Shown: positions 16,719 through 26,267, numbered from the stretch's first letter. The stretch is 43,795 nucleotides of DNA from Propioniciclava sp. (GCF_029977985.1 NZ_JARKOT010000067.1:1-43795), one strand, 5' to 3'. Notes: generated by a model not told the origin, from the letters alone. Numbers and translations are program-made.

Positions 16719-18074
16719 GTGACCACGCACGCCGAGATCGTCTCCACCCTGACCGCCCGCTGGCCCGAGCAGCGCATCGGGCCCGGCCTGGCGCGCGTCG
16801 CCGCGCTCGTCGAACTGCTCGGCGAGCCGCAGCGCGGCTACCCGGTCATCCAGATCGCCGGCACCAACGGCAAGGGCAGCACGGCGCTGATGATCGAGGC
16901 GCTGCTCCGCGCCGCTGGCCTGCGGGTGGGCCGGTTCAGTTCGCCGCATCTCGTCGACCTGACCGAGCGCATCGCGATCGACGGCGAGCCGTTGTCGGCC
17001 GAGGCCTTCGATGCCCTGTACGCAGACGTCCTGCCGCTGGTCGAGATGGTCGACGCCCATGCGATCGACGGCATCCCGATGACGTTCTTCGAAGTCATGA
17101 CCGGGCTGGCCTACGAGGCGTTCGCGCAGGCGCCGGTGGACGTGGCAATCGTCGAGGTCGGTCTCGGCGGCGTCACCGACGCCACCAATGTGGCGGACGC
17201 CGACGTGGCCGTCCTCTGCCCGATCGACCTCGATCACACCCACCTGCTCGGCACGACACCCGAGCAGATCGCGCGGGAGAAGGCCGGCATCATCAAGCCC
17301 GGCGGCATCGCCGTGAGCGCCGAGCAGCGGCCGGACGTGCTGGCGGTGCTGGCCGAGCGGTGCGCCGCGGCGGGCGTCCGGCTGCTCGTCGAGGGCCGCG
17401 ACTTCTCCCTCATCGAGCGCAGCGCGGCCGTGGGCGGCCAGGTGCTGCGCCTCGACACCGCGGACGGCCCGGTCGGGGACCTGTTCCTCCCCGTCTTCGG
17501 GGCGCACATGGCCGCCAACGCGGCGCTGGCCGTGGCTGCCGTGGAGGCTTTCCTCGGCGGACGTGCGCTCGCGGCCGACGTGCTGGCCGAAGGATTCGCC
17601 CACGTGGAGGCTCCGGCCCGGCTCGAGGTGGTGCGGCGCAGCCCGGCAGTCGTGCTCGACACCGCCCACAACCCGCACGGGGTCGCGGCGACGCTCGCCG
17701 GCGCGGAGGAGGCCTTCGGCTTCGCGCCCCTCATCGCCGTGGTCGGAATGATGGCCGACAAAGACGTGCGCGGCGTCCTCGAACTCGTGGAGGAGTTCGC
17801 GCAGTCGGTCGTGTGCACGCAGGTGGCGTCCACCACTCGGGGCCTGCCAGCCGCCGAACTGGCGGAGACGGCGTCCGAGGTGTTCGGGGCCGACCGGGTG
17901 CACGTCCGCGCCGGACTGCCCGAAGCCCTCGAGTTGGCCGTCGGGCTGGCCGACGACGCCGGGGCAGGCGCCGGGGTCCTCGTGCTCGGCTCGGTGATCC
18001 TGGCGGGCGAGACGAGGGCGCTGCTCGTCCGGCCGGACGCCACGATCACCCCTCACGAGGATGACGACGCATGA
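16719..18074 (+). CDS. folC: Folylpolyglutamate synthase / dihydrofolate synthase
   Basis: Mur-ligase-type enzyme of 451 residues that adds Glu to dihydropteroate and further Glu to reduced folates, using ATP. The P-loop is GTNGKGS at residues 48-54, followed by FSSPHLVDLTERI (the folate-binding loop) and VDVAIVEVGLGGVTDATNV. The conserved LDHTHLLGTTPEQIAREKAGIIKPG block holds the carbamylated Lys and metal ligands. The C-terminal ligase domain contains VVLDTAHNPHGVAATL. The length is normal. Start GTG 16719 lies 8 nt after a -10 box. Its last 4 bp overlap the DUF4233 gene (ATGA), giving a folC-DUF4233-ndk order common in actinobacteria. Confidence 0.97.
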   Translation: MTTHAEIVSTLTARWPEQRIGPGLARVAALVELLGEPQRGYPVIQIAGTNGKGSTALMIEALLRAAGLRVGRFSSPHLVDLTERIAIDGEPLSAEAFDALYADVLPLVEMVDAHAIDGIPMTFFEVMTGLAYEAFAQAPVDVAIVEVGLGGVTDATNVADADVAVLCPIDLDHTHLLGTTPEQIAREKAGIIKPGGIAVSAEQRPDVLAVLAERCAAAGVRLLVEGRDFSLIERSAAVGGQVLRLDTADGPVGDLFLPVFGAHMAANAALAVAAVEAFLGGRALAADVLAEGFAHVEAPARLEVVRRSPAVVLDTAHNPHGVAATLAGAEEAFGFAPLIAVVGMMADKDVRGVLELVEEFAQSVVCTQVASTTRGLPAAELAETASEVFGADRVHVRAGLPEALELAVGLADDAGAGAGVLVLGSVILAGETRALLVRPDATITPHEDDDA

Positions 18075-18427
18075 GGCCGCTCGCGCCCGGCAACCCGATG
18101 CTCAAGGTCCTGGCGGCCAATCTGGGGTGCGAGGTGGTGGTGTTCGGCCTCGCCGTTCCGGCGATCATCTTCACGGACGCCGCCGGCGTGGGCCCGGCCT
18201 TCGCCGCCGGGGGAGCGGCGTTGGTCATGGCGCTCGTCGCGGCCGGAACCCAGCGGCGTGGCTGGGGTTGGTGGCTCGGCTGGCTGACCCAGGTCGTCGC
18301 CGTGGCCCTCGGACTGCTCACGCCGTGGATGTTCGCCGTCGGCGGGTTGTTCGCCGGTCTGCACGTGCTGGCCTATGTGCTGGGCCGGCGCATCGACGCG
18401 GCGGGCACGCCGTCCGGCTCCCGATAG
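18071..18427 (+). CDS. DUF4233 membrane protein
   Basis: A 118-residue protein with four predicted membrane helices (about 10-33, 40-60, 68-87 and 90-108), matching the actinobacterial DUF4233 family (PF14017) by length, topology and its place between folC and ndk. Function is unknown. It overlaps folC by ATGA, so it is translationally coupled to it. Its stop codon TAG forms part of the TAGGCT -10 box of ndk. Confidence 0.85.
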   Translation: MRPLAPGNPMLKVLAANLGCEVVVFGLAVPAIIFTDAAGVGPAFAAGGAALVMALVAAGTQRRGWGWWLGWLTQVVAVALGLLTPWMFAVGGLFAGLHVLAYVLGRRIDAAGTPSGSR

Positions 18428-18430
18428 GCT
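18425..18430 (+). promoter_or_regulatory. -10 box of ndk
   Basis: TAGGCT, whose first three bases are the DUF4233 stop codon, ends 6 nt before the ndk ATG. It implies an extra, leaderless ndk transcript in addition to read-through from folC. Confidence 0.5.
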
Positions 18431-18436
18431 GGACGC

Positions 18437-18844
18437 ATGACTGAACAGACCCTCGTCCTGCTCAAGCCGGACGCTGTCGCTCGCGGCCTGGCCGGAACGA
18501 TCCTCTCCCGCTACGAGGCCAAGGGCCTCCGGATCGCCGCCATGGACCTGCGCACCGTCGACGCCGCGTTCGCCGACCAGCACTACGCCGAGCACGTCGA
18601 GAAGGGCTGGTACCCGAGCCTGCGCGAATTCATCACCTCCGGGCCTCTGGTGGCCCTCGTGCTGGCCGGCGACCGTGCGGTGGACGCCGTCCGCTCGCTC
18701 AACGGCGCCACCGACGGCATCGCTGCGGCGCCGGGCACGATCCGGGGTGACTTCTCCGACTCCAACCAGCGCAACCTCGTGCATGCCTCCGACTCCGTCG
18801 AGTCTGCGGCCCGCGAGGTCGCCCTCTGGTTCCCGAACCTGTGA
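18437..18844 (+). CDS. ndk: Nucleoside diphosphate kinase
   Basis: Small kinase of 135 residues that equilibrates nucleoside di- and triphosphates by a phospho-histidine intermediate. The active-site His is about residue 116 in [10 protein letters not shown]; the N-terminal [16 protein letters not shown] and the [17 protein letters not shown] substrate loop (here with AA in place of the more usual P-A) are intact. Length is typical. The start has no ribosome-binding site but sits 6 nt after TAGGCT. The stop overlaps the next gene's GTG by 4 bp. Confidence 0.97.
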   Translation: MTEQTLVLLKPDAVARGLAGTILSRYEAKGLRIAAMDLRTVDAAFADQHYAEHVEKGWYPSLREFITSGPLVALVLAGDRAVDAVRSLNGATDGIAAAPGTIRGDFSDSNQRNLVHASDSVESAAREVALWFPNL

Positions 18845-19920
18845 CCCTGCCCCCCGGCGCCCCACCTCCGCCAGGAAGCGCCGAGCTCGAGGGGCCGGGG
18901 CCGTGGGGGCACCCCGGGCAGTGGGGGCCACCGCTCCCCGGCGACGAGCAGCTCGTGGCGTCCATGCCCCCGGCGACCCGACCCACCCTGCCCATCGTGC
19001 CGACCGACTACCTGCGCTTCTTCCGCTCGCCGCGCTTCGCGTGGTGGAAGCCGCTCCTGGCCGTCGTGGGCGCGGCGGTGCTGTGGTTGGCGGTCACCAT
19101 GGTCCTGACGTTCGCCGGGATCTTCCTGGACGGGTTCGAAAACGTCTATCCCGAGCCCGGCTCGTTCGTCATGCGGCCCTGGACGTTCCTGATGAACAAT
19201 CTGTCGCTGGCCGCCTGCATCCCGATCGCCTGGCTGTTCGCGCTGGCCGTGTTCGGCCAGCGACCCGGCTGGCTCGCGTCGGTCGCCGGCCGGTTCCGGT
19301 GGGGCTGGTTCGCTCGCGTCCTGGTGATCGCGTTGCCGATCTGGGCGGTGCTCATCGGCGTGTCGTTCGCCTTGTCGCCCTCTGAGCTCGGCTGGCGCGA
19401 CACGACCGCGTTCATGATCGCGGCCATCGTCTTGACGACGCCGCTGCAGGCGGCAGGCGAGGAGTACCTCGTGCGCGGCCTGTTGGCGCGCAGCGTGGGG
19501 TCGTGGTTCGCCGACGAGCGTCTGGCCCTCGGCGTGGCGGCGCTCGTGGGGGCGACCGTCTTCATGCTCCTGCACGGCGCGGGCGATCCGTGGCTGAACG
19601 TCTACTACTTCATCTTCGGAGCCGTCTCCGCGTGGCTGGTCTGGCGGACGGGCGGTCTCGAGGCGTCCGTGGCCATCCACATCGTGAACAACATGGTGGC
19701 GATGGTGCCGTTGCCGTTCGGCGACCTCGCCTCGGCCTTCGACCGCACTGCCGGCGCCGGCAGCCCGTTCCTCCTCGTGAACGCCGCCGTTCTCGTGGGG
19801 GCGGCGCTCCTGTTCGACCTGCTGGCCCGGCGTGCAGCACTCGAGAACCGGACCGCTCCCGGCCGCCTGGAACTCGAGCGTGCTCGTTCTCTGCTCACGC
19901 GGGGCTTCTTCGCGGCCTGA
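18841..19920 (+). CDS. CPBP-family intramembrane metalloprotease
   Basis: A 359-residue membrane protein of the CAAX-protease/bacteriocin-processing (CPBP, PF02517) family. After a ~60-residue Pro/Gly-rich cytoplasmic tail come about eight membrane segments. The catalytic motifs are present: EEYLVRG (EExxxR), FMLLHG with the metal-ligand His, and [10 protein letters not shown]. Bacterial members are implicated in peptide processing or envelope stress, but the substrate cannot be predicted. The GTG start overlaps the ndk stop (GTGA), suggesting coupling to ndk. The mrp operon follows after 76 bp with its own -10. Confidence 0.88.
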   Translation: MTLPPGAPPPPGSAELEGPGPWGHPGQWGPPLPGDEQLVASMPPATRPTLPIVPTDYLRFFRSPRFAWWKPLLAVVGAAVLWLAVTMVLTFAGIFLDGFENVYPEPGSFVMRPWTFLMNNLSLAACIPIAWLFALAVFGQRPGWLASVAGRFRWGWFARVLVIALPIWAVLIGVSFALSPSELGWRDTTAFMIAAIVLTTPLQAAGEEYLVRGLLARSVGSWFADERLALGVAALVGATVFMLLHGAGDPWLNVYYFIFGAVSAWLVWRTGGLEASVAIHIVNNMVAMVPLPFGDLASAFDRTAGAGSPFLLVNAAVLVGAALLFDLLARRAALENRTAPGRLELERARSLLTRGFFAA

Positions 19921-19951
19921 CCGCCGAGAGCCCCCGGTTGTTCGGCCTTGA

Positions 19952-19957
19952 TAGGCT
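19952..19957 (+). promoter_or_regulatory. -10 box of the mrp operon
   Basis: TAGGCT lies 39 bp upstream of the mrpA GTG, which has its own GGAAGG ribosome-binding site. A transcript starting near 19964 would have a leader of about 33 nt. No clear -35 is seen. Confidence 0.4.
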
Positions 19958-19996
19958 CGAACGGTCCGTCCGCCCCCTTGTCCGGAAGGGTCCTGC

Positions 19997-22924
19997 GTGC
20001 TGCTCTCCCTCGTCATCGCCCACTTCGTCGTGGCCGCGTTGGGGAGCGTCTGGGGACGCCTCCTTGGGCGCAATGCGTTCGTACTCGTCGCCATCGTGCC
20101 GGCCGTGACGTTCGCTTGGGCCCTCGCCCTGGCGCCGGGCATGCTCGCGGGTGGCAGCTACGTCGAGGTGATCAACTGGATTCCCACCCTCAAGGTTGCG
20201 CTGGCGTTCCATGTGGGCATCGTCGGTTGGCTGATGACGCTCGTCGTCTCCGGGATCGGGACGCTCATCCTGCTGTACTGCCGCTGGTACTTCACCCAGG
20301 TGCCCGTCCGGACCCTCGGCCTCCTCGTCGCGTTCGCCGGCGCCATGCTCGGCCTCGTGACCGCCGACGACCTTGTCATGCTGTATGCCTTCTGGGAGAT
20401 GACCACGGTCTTCAGCTACCTGCTCATCGGCCACGACTCGTCCCGCCGCGCCAACCGGGCCGCCGCGATGACGGCCCTCATCGTCACCACCGCGGGCGGC
20501 CTCGCCATGCTCGTCGGCATCGTCACCCTGGGCCTCACGACCGGCACGTTCCGGCTGCAGGCCATCTTGGCCGCCGCCCCGACTGGAGCGGCCGTCACCG
20601 CCGCCGCCCTGCTCATGCTGGTCGGTGCACTCACCAAGTCGGCGATGGCTCCCTTCCACTTCTGGCTCCCCGGCGCCATGGCCGCCCCGACGCCGGTTTC
20701 CGCCTACCTGCACGCCGCCACGATGGTGAAGGCCGGCGTCTATCTCGTCGCCGTGCTCGCGCCCGCGTTCGCCACCGTCGCCGGCTGGCGCGAGGCGGTC
20801 ACCGTCCTCGGCGCGATCACGCTGATCCTCGGGGGGTGGCGCGCCCTGCGGCAGAACGATCTCAAGCTCCTCCTCGCCTACGGCACCGTGAGCCAGCTGG
20901 GCTTCATCACCCTCCTCGTCGGGCTCGGCACCAAGGCGGCAGCACAGGCGGGCCTGGCCATGCTCCTCGCCCACGCACTGTTCAAGGCGACCCTGTTCCT
21001 CACGGTCGGCGTCATCGATCACGCCACCGGCACGCGCGACCTCACGAAGCTCTCGGGGCTACGCTCCCGCATGCCGCTGCTGGCTGTGGTCGCGGGGCTG
21101 GCGGCGGCGTCCATGGCGGGCGTCCCGCCCCTGTTCGGGTTCGTGGCGAAGGAGGGGGCGCTCGTCGCGCTCGTCCGGCTCGTGGGCGGGGACGGCACGG
21201 GCATGCTGCCGGCGCAGGCCGTCCTGCTCATCGCCGCGATCGTGGCCGGATCGGCGCTCACCATGGCCTACTCGTTGCGCTTCTGGTGGGGTGCCTTCGC
21301 TGCCAAACCGCGCCGCCGGCCCACCGAGGTCAACCACGCTCCCGAGGCGGGCTTCCTGCTCGCCCCGGTGCTGCTCGGCACGCTCAGCCTCGCGCTCGGC
21401 TTCCTGGGCGGCCCGGTCAGCGACGTGCTCGCCCGCTACGTGGCGACGGTTCCCACGGGCGCGGACGCCTACGGCCTCAGTTTGTGGCACGGAGTCAACG
21501 CGCCCCTGCTGCTCTCGCTGGCCGCCCTCGCTCTGGGTGCCCTGCTGTTCCGGTTCCGGGCCGACGTCGCCCGCATCCAGGGCACCTTCCCGTCGGTCAC
21601 GGCTGCCGACGAGACCTACCGCCGCATCATGCGGTTCACCGACAACCTCGCGGTCGAGGTCACGGCCCGCACGCAGCGCGGTTCACTGTCGGCGATCCTG
21701 TCGGTCATCCTCGCGGTCTTCGTGGTCGGCGTCGCCGGGACGCTCTTGTTCCTGCCCGCCTGGCCGGAGCAGATCCGGCCGTGGGACTCTCTCGGCCAGC
21801 TCGCGGTGGCCGCCGTCACGTGCATCGCCGCGATCAACCTCATGTGGGTCCGCGGTCGCGTCCGGGCGGTCCTCACCGCGGGCGCGACCGGCTACGGCAC
21901 CGCGCTGCTGTTCCTCCTACACGGTGCGCCCGATCTGGCCCTCACGCAAGTGCTCGTCGAGACGACGTCGGTGCTGCTGTTCCTGCTCGTCCTGCGCAGC
22001 TTGCCCAAGTTCTTCACCGACCGGCCGCTGCAGTCGTCGCGCTGGTCGCGGCTGCTGTTGGCCCTCTCGGTCGCCGCCACGGTGAGCGCTGCCATCGTGG
22101 TGGCCGCCAACGGCCGGAGGCACGAGCCCGCCTCGGCCGGCCTCGAGACGATGGCGTACGAGTTCGGCTTCGGCCGCAACGTGGTCAACGTGATCCTCGT
22201 CGACACCCGCGCCTGGGACACCATCGGCGAGCTGACCGTCCTCGTCGTCGCCGCCACGGGCGTGGCGTCGCTCATCTTCCTGCGGTCCCGCGTGACCGGA
22301 CGCCGCCACGCCGTCCGGCGGCGCGTCGAGCCCACGGCGGGCGGCACGTGGCTCCGCGGCACCGGCGGCCTCAATCCCGGTGCCCGCTCGCTGATCTTCG
22401 AGGTGACCACCCGCCTCCTCTTCGGACTCATGATGATCGTCTCGATCTACCTGCTCATCGCGGGGCACAACCTGCCGGGCGGCGGCTTCGCGGGCGGCCT
22501 CGTGGCCGGCCTGGCTCTCGTCGTCCGCTACCTCGCCGCCGGCGCCGCCGAACTCGAGGAGGCGGCCCCCATCGATGCCGGCCGCCTGCTGGGCGCCGGT
22601 CTGTTCATCGCCGTCGGCACCGCCCTCGCGCCCGCGTTCTTCGGAGGACGCATCTTCCAGAGCTACGACGTCCACGCCAACATCGGTGCCCTGACCGACA
22701 TCGGGACCCCGTGGGGCACGATCAACCTCTTCGGCGACCTGCACCTCGTCTCGTCGACCGCCTTCGACATCGGCGTCTACCTGATCGTCATCGGCATGGT
22801 CCTCGATGTGGTCCGCAGTCTCGGCGCGGGCATAGATCAGCAGGCCGCCGAGCAGCGGACGCCCCTGCCGCGGCCCGAGTCCACGACGGCCGTGCCGGCG
22901 TCGGCCCGGACGGGGGCGCGATGA
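19997..22924 (+). CDS. mrpA: Mrp Na+/H+ antiporter subunit A with fused MrpB domain
   Basis: Largest subunit of the Mrp antiporter (975 residues, about 20 membrane helices). The N-terminal ~500 residues resemble NuoL of complex I, with the lysine-bearing block TKSAMAPFHFWLPGAMAAPTP and the conserved MLYAFWEMTTVFSYLLIG. A DUF4040-type region follows (ALLFLLHGAPDLALTQVLVE), and the last ~170 residues are an MnhB domain (GGGFAGGLVAGLALV), so A and B are fused as in other actinobacteria. The complex exports Na+ in exchange for protons. GTG 19997 follows GGAAGG. The stop overlaps mrpC by ATGA. An ORF in another frame across this gene is a shadow that runs into mrpC. Confidence 0.95.
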   Translation: MLLSLVIAHFVVAALGSVWGRLLGRNAFVLVAIVPAVTFAWALALAPGMLAGGSYVEVINWIPTLKVALAFHVGIVGWLMTLVVSGIGTLILLYCRWYFTQVPVRTLGLLVAFAGAMLGLVTADDLVMLYAFWEMTTVFSYLLIGHDSSRRANRAAAMTALIVTTAGGLAMLVGIVTLGLTTGTFRLQAILAAAPTGAAVTAAALLMLVGALTKSAMAPFHFWLPGAMAAPTPVSAYLHAATMVKAGVYLVAVLAPAFATVAGWREAVTVLGAITLILGGWRALRQNDLKLLLAYGTVSQLGFITLLVGLGTKAAAQAGLAMLLAHALFKATLFLTVGVIDHATGTRDLTKLSGLRSRMPLLAVVAGLAAASMAGVPPLFGFVAKEGALVALVRLVGGDGTGMLPAQAVLLIAAIVAGSALTMAYSLRFWWGAFAAKPRRRPTEVNHAPEAGFLLAPVLLGTLSLALGFLGGPVSDVLARYVATVPTGADAYGLSLWHGVNAPLLLSLAALALGALLFRFRADVARIQGTFPSVTAADETYRRIMRFTDNLAVEVTARTQRGSLSAILSVILAVFVVGVAGTLLFLPAWPEQIRPWDSLGQLAVAAVTCIAAINLMWVRGRVRAVLTAGATGYGTALLFLLHGAPDLALTQVLVETTSVLLFLLVLRSLPKFFTDRPLQSSRWSRLLLALSVAATVSAAIVVAANGRRHEPASAGLETMAYEFGFGRNVVNVILVDTRAWDTIGELTVLVVAATGVASLIFLRSRVTGRRHAVRRRVEPTAGGTWLRGTGGLNPGARSLIFEVTTRLLFGLMMIVSIYLLIAGHNLPGGGFAGGLVAGLALVVRYLAAGAAELEEAAPIDAGRLLGAGLFIAVGTALAPAFFGGRIFQSYDVHANIGALTDIGTPWGTINLFGDLHLVSSTAFDIGVYLIVIGMVLDVVRSLGAGIDQQAAEQRTPLPRPESTTAVPASARTGAR

Positions 22925-23349
22925 CGGCCAGCCTCACCCTCGCGATCACCGCCGGCGTCCTCGTTGCAGCGGGGGTCTACCTGCTCACCGAGCGCAGCCT
23001 CACCCGCATCCTCATGGGCGTGCTCGTGCTCAGCAACGGCGTCAACCTGTTGTTCCTCGTGTCGATGGGGCCCGCCGGGGATCCGGCATTCATCGGGCTG
23101 TTCCCACCCGAGTCGATGACCGACCCGTTGCCCCAGGCGATGGTGCTGACGGCGATCGTCATCACGATGGCCGTCTCGGCGTTCGTGATCACCATGGCCT
23201 ACCGCAGCTTCCAGCTGAACGGGAACGACGAGGTCTCGGACGACATCGAGGACGCCCGTATCCGCGAGCTCGCGCAACGCGACGACGTGTCCGACTCCTA
23301 CGAGGACGCCCGCTTCGCCGACACGGGTGAGGACGTGGTGAGCGAATGA
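22921..23349 (+). CDS. mrpC: Mrp antiporter subunit C
   Basis: A 142-residue NuoK-like subunit with three membrane helices (about 5-23, 29-48 and 75-97). The conserved GVYLLTERSLTRILMGVLVL and DPLPQAMVLTAIVITMAVSAF blocks are present. The hydrophilic C-terminal tail (about 100-142), very acidic with a repeated SDxxEDAR unit, is longer than in many homologues. Starts at ATG 22921, overlapping mrpA by 4 bp, and overlaps mrpD by 4 bp. Confidence 0.95.
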   Translation: MTASLTLAITAGVLVAAGVYLLTERSLTRILMGVLVLSNGVNLLFLVSMGPAGDPAFIGLFPPESMTDPLPQAMVLTAIVITMAVSAFVITMAYRSFQLNGNDEVSDDIEDARIRELAQRDDVSDSYEDARFADTGEDVVSE

Positions 23350-24881
23350 ACAACCTCCTCACCATCCCGGTGCTCGCGCCCATGCTGGGGGCCGCGCTCA
23401 CGCTCATGCTCGGACGCCGCCCGCGCGCCCAGCGCGCGGTGTCGATCCTGGTGCTGGTGGTCGTCGTCGCGGCCGCCGGTGTGCTCGCCGTGCAGGCGCA
23501 CCTCCACGGCGTCCAGACCCTCTGGGTGGGCGCCTGGCCCGAGGGCTACGGCATCGCTCTGGTGGGCGACCGGTTGGCGTCCATCATGCTCACCGTGGCC
23601 AGCGTGGTGACGCTCGCCGTCCTCGTCTACTCGACCGGTCAGGACCAGGAGGAGCTTCGCCACGAAACACCGGTGTCGATCTTCCACCCGACCTTCCTCG
23701 TCATGTGTGCGGGTGTCTCCGGGGCGTTCCTGGCGGGCGACCTGTTCAACCTGTTCGTGGGCTTCGAAGTGCTGCTGTTCGCCTCCTACGTGTTGCTGAC
23801 CATGGGTGGCACGGGTGCGCGCATGCGGGCGGGATCGACGTACGTCGTGGTGAACCTCCTCAGCGCCAGCCTGTTCCTGACCGCCATCGCGACCGTGTAC
23901 GCCGCCACCGGCACCGTGAACCTCGCCCAACTCGCCGTCCGGCTGCCCGAGATCGACCCCGGCGTCCAGGGCATCGTCCAGGCCATGCTGCTCGTCGTGT
24001 TCGGGTTGAAAGCAGCGGTGTTCCCCCTCTCGGCGTGGCTGCCGGACTCCTACCCGACCGCTCCGGCGCCGGTGACCGCCGTGTTCGCGGGTCTGCTCAC
24101 CAAGGTGGGCGTCTATGCGATGCTGCGCACCCAGACGCTGCTGTTCCCGCACCGCCCGCTCACCGACGTGCTGTTGTGGGTCGCGCTCGCCACGATGATC
24201 GTGGGCATCCTCGGCGCCATCGCCCAGTCGGAACTCAAGCGCATGCTGTCGTTCACCCTCGTCAGCCACATCGGCTACATGGTGATGGGGATCGCGCTGG
24301 CCACCCAGACCGGCCTCGCGGGCGCCATCTACTACACCGCGCACCACATCACCATTCAGGCGACCCTCTTCCTCGTCGCCGGTCTCGTCCAGCGGGTCGG
24401 CGGCAGCTACTCCCTCGACCGCCTCAGCGGGCTCGCCACCGTCTCGCCGCTGCTCGCGGTGCTGTTCCTGGTGCCCGCCCTCAATCTCGCCGGCATCCCG
24501 CCCTTCTCCGGCTTCATCGGCAAGCTCGGCCTGCTCAACGCGGGTGTCAGCGCCGGGACGCCGCTGGCGTGGGCCCTCGTCGTCGGGGCTGTCGTCACCA
24601 GCCTGCTGACGCTGTACGCCGTCGCGAAGGTCTGGAACCGAGCCTTCTGGGGCCAGGTCATCCTGCCGGCGCTGGCGTCCGAGGACGACGACGAGGAGGA
24701 CGTCCACGAGGGGCGTCCGCTGCCCTGGGTGCAGATGGGCGCCACGATGGCCCTCATCGCGTTCAGCCTCGCCCTCACCTTCGCCGCCGGACCGCTCTAC
24801 GACTACACCTCCCAGGCCGCGCAGAATCTGCGCGACGGCGCCTACCTCGTCGCCGTGCTGGGGGAGGGGACGCACCCATGA
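23346..24881 (+). CDS. mrpD: Mrp antiporter subunit D
   Basis: NuoN/NuoM-like subunit of 511 residues and about 14 helices. Key blocks are DLFNLFVGFEVLLFASYVLL (with the conserved Glu), KAAVFPLSAWLPDSYPTAPA with the proton-path lysine, and AQSELKRMLSFTLVSHIGYM. With MrpA it forms the ion-translocating part of the complex. Start ATG 23346 overlaps mrpC (ATGA), and the stop overlaps mrpE (ATGA). A loop of acidic residues (EDDDEEDVHEG) near the C-terminus is probably cytoplasmic. Confidence 0.95.
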   Translation: MNNLLTIPVLAPMLGAALTLMLGRRPRAQRAVSILVLVVVVAAAGVLAVQAHLHGVQTLWVGAWPEGYGIALVGDRLASIMLTVASVVTLAVLVYSTGQDQEELRHETPVSIFHPTFLVMCAGVSGAFLAGDLFNLFVGFEVLLFASYVLLTMGGTGARMRAGSTYVVVNLLSASLFLTAIATVYAATGTVNLAQLAVRLPEIDPGVQGIVQAMLLVVFGLKAAVFPLSAWLPDSYPTAPAPVTAVFAGLLTKVGVYAMLRTQTLLFPHRPLTDVLLWVALATMIVGILGAIAQSELKRMLSFTLVSHIGYMVMGIALATQTGLAGAIYYTAHHITIQATLFLVAGLVQRVGGSYSLDRLSGLATVSPLLAVLFLVPALNLAGIPPFSGFIGKLGLLNAGVSAGTPLAWALVVGAVVTSLLTLYAVAKVWNRAFWGQVILPALASEDDDEEDVHEGRPLPWVQMGATMALIAFSLALTFAAGPLYDYTSQAAQNLRDGAYLVAVLGEGTHP

Positions 24882-25504
24882 GCCTCGAACCACCGATGAC
24901 CGACCCGCGGCGCAAGCCGTCGCGTTTCCGCTTCCAGTGGCGCCAGAGCCTCGTGCTGGCGATCGTCTGGGTCGTCCTCGTCGGGCAGGTGAACCTGGTC
25001 AGCGTGCTCGGCGGGTTGCTGCTCGCCTGGCTCGTCACGGTGGTCTTCCCGCTGCCGCCGGTCAGCTACGCGGGCCGGCTCCACCCGTGGGGGTTCGCGA
25101 AGCTGACCCTGGCCGTGCTGGTCGACCTGGCCGTGGCCTCCGCCACGCTCGCCCGATTCGCGTTCGGCCGCCGGATGCCGCGCACGGGCATCGTCCGGGT
25201 GAGGCTGCGCAGCGACTCCGACCTCTACCAGGTGCTCGTGTCGATGCTCGTGTCGATCGTGCCCGGCACGATCGTGCTCGACGCGCGCCGCAGCAACCGA
25301 ATGTTGTACCTGCACGTGTTCGACACCCCTGAGGGCCACCACATCGAGAGCGCCGCCGAGGATGCCCTCGGGATCGAGCGACGCGTCGTGGGCGCGCTCG
25401 GCTCGCGGGCCGAGCAGGAGGTGGTCCGCGAGACCGGGTCGCAGGAGGACGCCGCCGGCCCCGCCCGGTCGGTGAGCGCCCAGGCGGGCGAGGAGGAATC
25501 GTGA
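24878..25504 (+). CDS. mrpE: Mrp antiporter subunit E
   Basis: A 208-residue subunit with two membrane helices in the N-terminal third (about 23-60), then a cytoplasmic domain with the family features VRVRLRSDSDLYQVLVSMLVSIVPGTIVLD and LYLHVFDTPEG. The C-terminal ~45 residues are an Ala/Glu-rich extension. MrpE stabilises assembly and raises transport capacity in characterised Mrp systems. Start ATG 24878 overlaps mrpD, and the end overlaps mrpF (GTGA). Confidence 0.93.
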   Translation: MSLEPPMTDPRRKPSRFRFQWRQSLVLAIVWVVLVGQVNLVSVLGGLLLAWLVTVVFPLPPVSYAGRLHPWGFAKLTLAVLVDLAVASATLARFAFGRRMPRTGIVRVRLRSDSDLYQVLVSMLVSIVPGTIVLDARRSNRMLYLHVFDTPEGHHIESAAEDALGIERRVVGALGSRAEQEVVRETGSQEDAAGPARSVSAQAGEEES

Positions 25505-25881
25505 TCCAGACCGTCCTGCTCGTCGAGGCCGCCGGCATGCTGACCGTCGCGGCGGGTTTCGCCCTCGTGCGGCTCGCCAAGGGCCCCACCAGCCTCGACC
25601 GCGGTGTGGCGTCCGACGTGCTGCTCGTCATCGTCGCGATCGCGACCGCCGGCTACGCGGTGTGGTCGCGGACGCCGATCGTCCTGGTCATCAGCCTCGT
25701 GCTCTCGATGCTCGGCTTCACCGCCGCGGTCGGCCTTGCCCGGCTCATCACGGGCACCACCGCGCAGGAGAAGCGCTTTCGCGAGGCCGAGGCGCGGGCG
25801 GCCTACGAGTCCGACGAGCGCGAACGCGCCCGGGTGGAGCGCGAGCGACTCAAGGAAGACCTGGACGGGAGGGGGCTGTGA
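25501..25881 (+). CDS. mrpF: Mrp antiporter subunit F
   Basis: A 126-residue subunit with three helices (about 3-22, 33-53 and 59-80), carrying RLAKGPTSLDRGVASDVL, the conserved loop of MrpF/PhaF. The tail after residue 85 is a charged helix rich in Glu and Arg, likely coiled-coil, longer than the usual ~90-residue family length. Start GTG 25501 has GAGGA upstream and overlaps mrpE by 4 bp; its stop shares one base with mrpG. Confidence 0.93.
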   Translation: MIQTVLLVEAAGMLTVAAGFALVRLAKGPTSLDRGVASDVLLVIVAIATAGYAVWSRTPIVLVISLVLSMLGFTAAVGLARLITGTTAQEKRFREAEARAAYESDERERARVERERLKEDLDGRGL

Positions 25882-26267
25882 TGGGCGAGATCCTCGACAT
25901 CGTGGGCGCTCTGTTGCTGTGCGCGGGGGCGTTCTTCACGCTGGCCGCGGCCGTCGGCATCCTGCGCTTCCCCGACGTGCTCACCCGCATGCATGCCGCG
26001 ACCAAACCGCAGGTGTTCGGCCTGCTGCTCGCCCTGCTGGGCGTCATGGTGTCGCTCCGGACCTGGCACGCGACGGCGCTGTGCCTGCTCGTCATGGCGT
26101 TCCAGGTGGCGACGGCGCCTTCTGCCGGCCACATGGTCGGCCGGACCGCCTACCGCACCGGCCAGTGGGACGAGGAGCACGCCGAGGTCGACGAACTCGC
26201 GGACGACCTCGCCGAAGCCGGCTTCACCCATCGCCTCGACGACACGGGCCACGTGCCCGGAGGCTGA
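25881..26267 (+). CDS. mrpG: Mrp antiporter subunit G
   Basis: A 128-residue subunit with three helices and the family signature GILRFPDVLTRMHAATKPQ. It completes the A(B)CDEFG set; all subunits known to be required for Mrp activity are present. The ATG at 25881 follows GGGAGGGGG and shares one base with the mrpF stop. The last ~40 residues are acidic. No hairpin terminator is evident before the next gene, which has its own promoter. Confidence 0.93.
   Translation: MGEILDIVGALLLCAGAFFTLAAAVGILRFPDVLTRMHAATKPQVFGLLLALLGVMVSLRTWHATALCLLVMAFQVATAPSAGHMVGRTAYRTGQWDEEHAEVDELADDLAEAGFTHRLDDTGHVPGG

Noticed and set aside
19948-23349. 1133-codon plus-strand ORF
   Set aside because: Its first ~990 codons are an out-of-frame reading of mrpA with His/Arg/Pro-rich noise; only the last 142 codons are real and are mrpC.
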